A stretch of 48,647 nucleotides of DNA from an uncultured Bariatricus sp. (GTDB taxonomy: Bacteria > Bacillota > Clostridia > Lachnospirales > Lachnospiraceae), in assembly GCA_934307065.1 (NCBI GenBank), contig CAKRCD010000014.1, positions 1 to 48,647 of the forward strand, read 5' to 3'. The translations under genes were made by a program, and so were the position numbers. The notes under the pieces are model-generated. The model did not search any database. It was given only the letters and a program-made list of their open reading frames with translations, and was not told the origin of the DNA. Shown here in pieces: positions 44,340 to 48,647 of this stretch (position 1 is the first letter of the stretch; every line of letters begins with the position of its first letter).

Positions 44340-45134
44340 ATGAATAAAGAAACAATTGAAAAAGAATTAAAAGGTAACTGGGCAGGAAGGAATCTCTGGT
44401 ACTATGATGAGATTGGTTCTACCAATGACAGGGTGATGGAACTTGGAAAAGAAGGCGCACCGCATGGAACCACGGTAGTTGCTGACCAGCAAAATGGGGG
44501 CAAGGGAAGACGAGGCAGAACATGGCTGTCACCTTCCGGCACCAATATTTATGTGAGTATTTTATTGCGACCAGAATTCGATGTACAGAAAGCACCGATG
44601 CTTACACTTCTGATGGCATATAGTGTCGCGAAAGTGTTAAGAGAGAGCGAAGGACTGGATGCAAGAATTAAGTGGCCAAACGATATTGTATTAAATAGGA
44701 AAAAAATATGTGGGATCCTCACGGAAATGACAATGAAAGAGAGCAGCATTGATTATGTGGTAATCGGAGTTGGCATTAATGTGAATAATGAAGAAATTCC
44801 GCAGGAGTTGACCCAAAGTGCTACTTCCCTGAAACTGGAGACCGGAAAAGTAATAGATAGAGCTATACTTCTTGCACGCATTCTGGAGCGCTTCGAGAAA
44901 GACTATGAAGCCTTTGCAAGAGCCGGAGATTTGTCACCGGTTCAGGAGAGCTATAATCAGATTCTGGTAAACAGGGAGAATCAGGTCCGTGTACTGGAAC
45001 CGGGAAATGAATATCAGGCTGTTGCTCATGGAATTAATCATCTGGGAGAACTAATGGTGGAAAAAGAAGATGGCACCAGAGAGACGGTATTTGCAGGAGA
45101 AGTCTCTGTGCGTGGCATTTACGGATATGTATAA
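44340..45134 (+). CDS. birA: biotin-[acetyl-CoA-carboxylase] ligase, no HTH domain
   Basis: 264 residues. Activates biotin to biotinyl-AMP and attaches it to carrier proteins. The catalytic core is readable: GSTNDRV, GRRGRTWLSP with the biotinyl-AMP loop, KWPNDIVLNRKKICGIL, and GVGINVNNE; the C-terminal SH3-like domain follows. The N-terminal DNA-binding domain of E. coli BirA is absent, so it is a single-function (group I) ligase that cannot repress biotin genes itself. A weak GGAAAG site precedes the ATG. Confidence 0.93.
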   Translation: MNKETIEKELKGNWAGRNLWYYDEIGSTNDRVMELGKEGAPHGTTVVADQQNGGKGRRGRTWLSPSGTNIYVSILLRPEFDVQKAPMLTLLMAYSVAKVLRESEGLDARIKWPNDIVLNRKKICGILTEMTMKESSIDYVVIGVGINVNNEEIPQELTQSATSLKLETGKVIDRAILLARILERFEKDYEAFARAGDLSPVQESYNQILVNRENQVRVLEPGNEYQAVAHGINHLGELMVEKEDGTRETVFAGEVSVRGIYGYV

Positions 45135-45146
45135 GAGGAGAAGAAA

Positions 45147-45509
45147 ATGTATCAGGATAAAATAGTATTATGTGGGGCAAACTCTTATGAAGAAAAGTAT
45201 TATCTGAATCCGGATTTTGCAAATTTACCGGAGTATATTCAGGATGAGCTGAAGATTCTCTGTGTCCTCTATGTAAACGATGTGGGCGGGATTCTGACAC
45301 TGGTTTTTGATGAGGATGGAAATTTGAAGCTGGAAGTGACATCCGAAGAAGGAGACCCTATGTTTGATGATATCGGAAGTCAGCTTAAGATTAAACAAAT
45401 TCAGAATGACCCAGAGAAGCAGGAGCTGCTCAGGCAACTGGAATTATTTTATAAGATTTTCTTTTTAGAAATTCCAGAGGAAGAATTGTTCCCGGCAGAG
45501 GAATCTTAG
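45147..45509 (+). CDS. conserved acidic protein of unknown function
   Basis: 120 residues, AGAGGAGA before the ATG, 12 bases after birA and 10 before dusB. The protein is acidic with YQDKIVLCGANSYEEKYYLN at the start, LCVLYVNDVGGILTLVFDEDGNLKLEV in the middle (split) and an ELFPAEES end. It looks like a small alpha/beta cytosolic protein; I recall a Lachnospiraceae family of this type (possibly DUF6145) but cannot confirm. No motif suggests an enzyme. The tight spacing indicates cotranscription with birA and dusB. Confidence 0.75.
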   Translation: MYQDKIVLCGANSYEEKYYLNPDFANLPEYIQDELKILCVLYVNDVGGILTLVFDEDGNLKLEVTSEEGDPMFDDIGSQLKIKQIQNDPEKQELLRQLELFYKIFFLEIPEEELFPAEES

Positions 45510-45519
45510 AGGTAGGATA

Positions 45520-46485
45520 ATGGGAAAGACACTGAAGATTGGAAACATAGAATTAGAAAATCCATATGTGTTAGCACCGATGGCAGGAGTAACAGACCTG
45601 CCATTTCGCTTGCTGTGCAAGGAACAGGGTGCAGGACTTCTGTGTATGGAAATGATTAGTGCAAAGGCACTACAGTATAATAACAAGAATACAAAAGCTC
45701 TTCTGGAAATTGATCCGAGAGAATGCCCTGTGTCTTTGCAATTATTTGGAGCAGACCCTGATATTATCAGTGAACAGGCAAAACGTATTGAAGAATTGCC
45801 GTTTCAGATATTAGATATCAATATGGGATGCCCGGTGCCAAAAGTTGTCAGAAACGGTGAGGGTTCTGCACTCATGAATCAGCCGAGACTTGTATATGAT
45901 ATTGTGTACAAGACAGCACGAGCAATTCAGAAGCCGGTTACGGTAAAGATAAGAAAAGGTTTTAACGATGAGTCGGTAAATGCAGTGGAAATTGCACGGA
46001 TTATAGAAGATGCCGGAGGGGCAGCGGTTGCGGTCCATGGCAGAACCAGAGAACAGTACTATTCAGGCGAAGCAGACTGGGACATCATCCGCCAGGTAAA
46101 AGAGGCAGTGCACATTCCTGTCATTGGAAATGGAGATGTGACAAGCGGAAAACGCGCCATTGCCATGATGGAACAGACTGGCTGTGATGGTGTGATGATA
46201 GGAAGAGGTGCACAGGGAAATCCGTGGATTTTCAGAGAACTCTTAGAATACGAAAGAACCGGACAGATTCCAAAGCGGCCATCCAAAGAGCAGATACGGA
46301 AAACCATGCTTCGTCATGCAAGACTGCAGATTGCATTGAAAGGCGACTATCTCGGAATCCGGGAAATGAGAAAGCATGTGGCATGGTACACAAAAGGATT
46401 GGAAGGCTCAGCAAGACTCAGAGATGATATTAATAAAGTAGAAAGTTACGAAGAACTGGAAGAACTTTTGAAAGAACGCTTGTAA
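45520..46485 (+). CDS. dusB: tRNA-dihydrouridine synthase
   Basis: 321 residues, AGAGGTAGG before the ATG. An FMN-dependent enzyme reducing uridines in the tRNA D-loop. APMAGVTDLPFRLLC (start of the barrel), NMGCPVPKVVRNGEGSALM with the catalytic Cys, VHGRTREQYYSG and GNGDVTS, then IGRGAQGNPWIF with the FMN phosphate site are all present. It belongs to the DusB-type found in Firmicutes. The greA promoter begins six bases after its stop. Confidence 0.94.
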   Translation: MGKTLKIGNIELENPYVLAPMAGVTDLPFRLLCKEQGAGLLCMEMISAKALQYNNKNTKALLEIDPRECPVSLQLFGADPDIISEQAKRIEELPFQILDINMGCPVPKVVRNGEGSALMNQPRLVYDIVYKTARAIQKPVTVKIRKGFNDESVNAVEIARIIEDAGGAAVAVHGRTREQYYSGEADWDIIRQVKEAVHIPVIGNGDVTSGKRAIAMMEQTGCDGVMIGRGAQGNPWIFRELLEYERTGQIPKRPSKEQIRKTMLRHARLQIALKGDYLGIREMRKHVAWYTKGLEGSARLRDDINKVESYEELEELLKERL

Positions 46486-46490
46486 AGTTA

Positions 46491-46519
46491 TTGACACATA
46501 TCTGTGGATTAGGTATAAT
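46491..46519 (+). promoter_or_regulatory. greA promoter
   Basis: TTGACA at 46491-46496, 17 bases, TATAAT at 46514-46519: a full consensus promoter directly after dusB. Confidence 0.92.
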
Positions 46520-46589
46520 ATTGGAATTGTGAAAGTATCTTTATTGTGTCATTTTATGAAATGATGAATAGAAAAAGAGGAGAAGTAAA

Positions 46590-47072
46590 ATGGAAGCAAA
46601 GAAGACGTTACTTACTTATACAGGTTTAAAACAGCTTGAAGATGAACTGGAATTATTGAAAGTTGTAAAGAGAAAAGAAGTAGCAGGAAAGATAAAAGAA
46701 GCCAGAGAACAGGGAGACTTATCTGAAAATGCAGAATATGATGCTGCAAAAGATGAACAGAGAGACATTGAAGCACGTATCGACGAATTGGAAAAAATTC
46801 TCAAGAACGTGGAAGTAGTAGATGAAGATGAAGTCGGAACAGATGTCATTAACGTAGGATGTACAGTTGATGTTTATGACTGCGAATTTGAAGAAGAAAT
46901 TGAATTTAAGATTGTAGGTTCAACAGAAGCAAACAGCCTTGCCGGAAAAATTTCCAATGAATCACCGGTAGGAAAGGCTTTAATTGGTAAGAAGGCTGGA
47001 GATACAGTTGAAGTTGAGACGGAAGCAGGTATTATTGAATATAAAGTATTGAAGATTAACCGTTCTATTTAG
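46590..47072 (+). CDS. greA: transcription elongation factor GreA
   Basis: 160 residues. Rescues backtracked RNA polymerase by stimulating transcript cleavage. The N-terminal coiled coil ([17 protein letters not shown], then [21 protein letters not shown] with the acidic tip) and the C-terminal domain ([23 protein letters not shown] in parts) are complete. RBS AGGAGAAG. It probably forms an operon with lysS. Confidence 0.96.
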   Translation: MEAKKTLLTYTGLKQLEDELELLKVVKRKEVAGKIKEAREQGDLSENAEYDAAKDEQRDIEARIDELEKILKNVEVVDEDEVGTDVINVGCTVDVYDCEFEEEIEFKIVGSTEANSLAGKISNESPVGKALIGKKAGDTVEVETEAGIIEYKVLKINRSI

Positions 47073-47110
47073 GACGGTGCGTGCCATTTAGAAGAAAAGG
47101 AGAGAGCGCT

Positions 47111-48604
47111 ATGGGAGCACAGCAGAATAACGGTCAGGAACAGGATATTAATCATTTGAGACAGGTCCGTCGTGACAAACTGGCAGAGTTACAGGCAAAT
47201 GGACAGGATCCATTTCAGATTACAAAGTTTGATGTCACACATCACAGCAAAGAAGTAAAGGAACATTTTGAAGAACTGGAAGGCAAGCAGGTTGTACTTG
47301 CCGGACGTATCATGTCAAAACGTATCATGGGAAAAGCTTCTTTCTGCAATATTCTTGATTTACAGGGAAATATTCAGTCCTATGTTGCAAGAGATAGCAT
47401 TGGGGAAGACGAATATAAAGCATTCAAGAAGATGGATATCGGTGACATTGTAGGACTTGCCGGTGAAGTATTCAAGACAAAGACGGGCGAAATTTCCATT
47501 CATGCTTCTTCAGTAACGCTTCTTTCAAAGAGCTTACAAGTGCTTCCAGAGAAGTTCCATGGTCTGACAGACACAGACATACGTTATCGTCAGAGATATG
47601 TGGATCTGATCATGAATCCGGAAGTAAAGGATACATTTATCAAACGTTCTAAGATTCTCAGTTCTATCCGCAGATACCTGGATGGACAGGGATTTATGGA
47701 AGTTGAGACACCAATGCTTGTGTCCAATGCAGGTGGAGCAGCAGCAAGACCATTTATGACACATTTCAATGCACTGGATGAAGATTTTAAGCTTCGTATT
47801 TCTTTGGAATTATACTTAAAGAGACTTATCGTAGGTGGAATGGAACGTGTGTATGAAATCGGACGTGTATTCCGTAACGAAGGTCTTGATACAAGACATA
47901 ACCCGGAATTTACCTTAATGGAATTATATCAGGCATATACTGACTACAACGGAATGATGGATCTGACGGAAAATATGTATCGTCACGTTGCACAGGAAGT
48001 ACTTGGAACAACCGTTATCACATATAACGGTGTAGAGATGGATCTTGGAAAGCCATTTACAAGACTTACTATGGTAGATGCTGTTAAGAAATACGCAGGT
48101 GTTGACTGGAATGAAGTTACAACACTGGAAGATGCACAGAAGCTGGCAGAAGAACATCATATTGAATATGAAGCACGCCATAAGAAAGGCGATATCCTGA
48201 ACCTCTTCTTCGAAGAATTTGTAGAGGAACATCTGATTCAGCCTACATTTATCATGGATCATCCGGTAGAAATCTCTCCTCTTACAAAGAGAAAACCAGA
48301 GAATCCAGATTATGTAGAACGTTTCGAATTTTTCATGAACGGTTGGGAAATGGCAAATGCTTATTCCGAATTAAATGATCCAATCGATCAGAGAGAACGT
48401 TTCAAAGCACAGGAAGAACTTCTTGCTCAGGGTGACGAAGAAGCCAACACCACAGACGAAGATTTCTTGAATGCATTGGAAATTGGTATGCCGCCGACAG
48501 GTGGTATCGGATTCGGCATTGACAGAATGTGTATGCTCCTGACAGACAGCGCAGCAATCAGAGACGTGTTACTGTTCCCGACAATGAAGAGCTTGGATAA
48601 ATAA
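47111..48604 (+). CDS. lysS: lysyl-tRNA synthetase, class II
   Basis: 497 residues from the ATG at 47111, after AAAAGGAGAGAG; an upstream in-frame start at 47081 would include that site. Anticodon-binding OB fold (about 50-160: [21 protein letters not shown] in parts) and class II core: motif 1 [10 protein letters not shown], motif 2 [18 protein letters not shown], motif 3 [12 protein letters not shown]. It is cotranscribed with greA, as commonly seen in Firmicutes, and ends 43 bases before the window edge. Confidence 0.96.
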   Translation: MGAQQNNGQEQDINHLRQVRRDKLAELQANGQDPFQITKFDVTHHSKEVKEHFEELEGKQVVLAGRIMSKRIMGKASFCNILDLQGNIQSYVARDSIGEDEYKAFKKMDIGDIVGLAGEVFKTKTGEISIHASSVTLLSKSLQVLPEKFHGLTDTDIRYRQRYVDLIMNPEVKDTFIKRSKILSSIRRYLDGQGFMEVETPMLVSNAGGAAARPFMTHFNALDEDFKLRISLELYLKRLIVGGMERVYEIGRVFRNEGLDTRHNPEFTLMELYQAYTDYNGMMDLTENMYRHVAQEVLGTTVITYNGVEMDLGKPFTRLTMVDAVKKYAGVDWNEVTTLEDAQKLAEEHHIEYEARHKKGDILNLFFEEFVEEHLIQPTFIMDHPVEISPLTKRKPENPDYVERFEFFMNGWEMANAYSELNDPIDQRERFKAQEELLAQGDEEANTTDEDFLNALEIGMPPTGGIGFGIDRMCMLLTDSAAIRDVLLFPTMKSLDK

Positions 48605-48647
48605 ACCTAGTGTTTATGCGGGGTTGAGGCATTTGAGTACGTCAAAG

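Overview
The window looks like a chromosomal segment of a low-to-mid GC, anaerobic, spore-forming Firmicute, most likely a gut Lachnospiraceae (Dorea, Mediterraneibacter, Coprococcus comes and Blautia are the kind of relatives I would compare). The reasons are the gene order rqcP-yabP-yabQ-divIC-spoIIE-tilS-hpt-ftsH, the sporulation genes (yabP, yabQ, spoIIE, a CotS-like protein), an [FeFe]-hydrogenase maturation pair, a large clostridial-type SRP RNA, T-box, SAM-I and manganese riboswitches, strong AGGAGG ribosome binding sites, and several small or low-complexity proteins of a Lachnospiraceae type. The genus is inference. Nearly everything is core chromosome; I see no phage, insertion sequence, CRISPR array, tRNA or rRNA gene.

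Layout. 1-1400: a DUF2786-like protein and an RluA-type pseudouridine synthase, both on the minus strand. 1423-2808: a promoter, a yybP-ykoY manganese riboswitch with a built-in terminator, and a CaCA-type cation exchanger. 2730-5889: a proline T-box leader, proS (short archaeal/eukaryote-like type) and cca. 6012-7004: a CotS-family kinase-fold protein. 7106-14453: hup, then the division/sporulation/translation cluster rqcP, yabP, yabQ, divIC, spoIIE (without its membrane domain), tilS, hpt and ftsH, with two dense palindrome clusters in the gaps. 14475-21606: a GH13 alpha-glycosidase, an HTH protein with a Glu/Pro/Ala repeat, a split chromate transporter pair, dgt, a Glu/Thr/Pro-repeat protein and tadA. 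21686-23805 (minus strand): hydF, a TM1266-type regulator, their structured leader, and the SRP RNA with its promoter. 23825-28964: a B12-binding radical SAM protein, a 32-residue membrane peptide too short for usual gene calling, a VanW protein, a PurM/HypE-fold protein and trmL.

29161-36318: a complete F-type ATP synthase operon (two small accessory membrane proteins, then atpB-E-F-H-A-G-D-C). Its c subunit carries the residues of a Na+-binding site. 36425-38860: an unknown Tyr/Arg-rich protein, a shikimate-kinase-like protein lacking a substrate-binding arginine, and murA. 38916-40426: a SAM-I riboswitch and metK. 40490-43156: a histidine kinase/response regulator pair and a TrmH-like RNA methyltransferase. 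43205-45509: argF under a promoter overlapping an arginine-box-like dyad, birA and an unknown acidic protein. 45520-48604: dusB, greA and lysS.

How it fits together. Regulation by RNA is prominent: four leader RNAs with intrinsic terminators (Mn2+, uncharged tRNA-Pro, SAM, and an unassigned one before the TM1266-hydF pair) are visible. The most interesting points for follow-up are that unassigned leader with a tandem 16-bp duplication upstream of its promoter, the membrane-domain-less SpoIIE, the Na+ signature of the ATP synthase, the 32-residue peptide ahead of vanW, and the divergent shikimate kinase.
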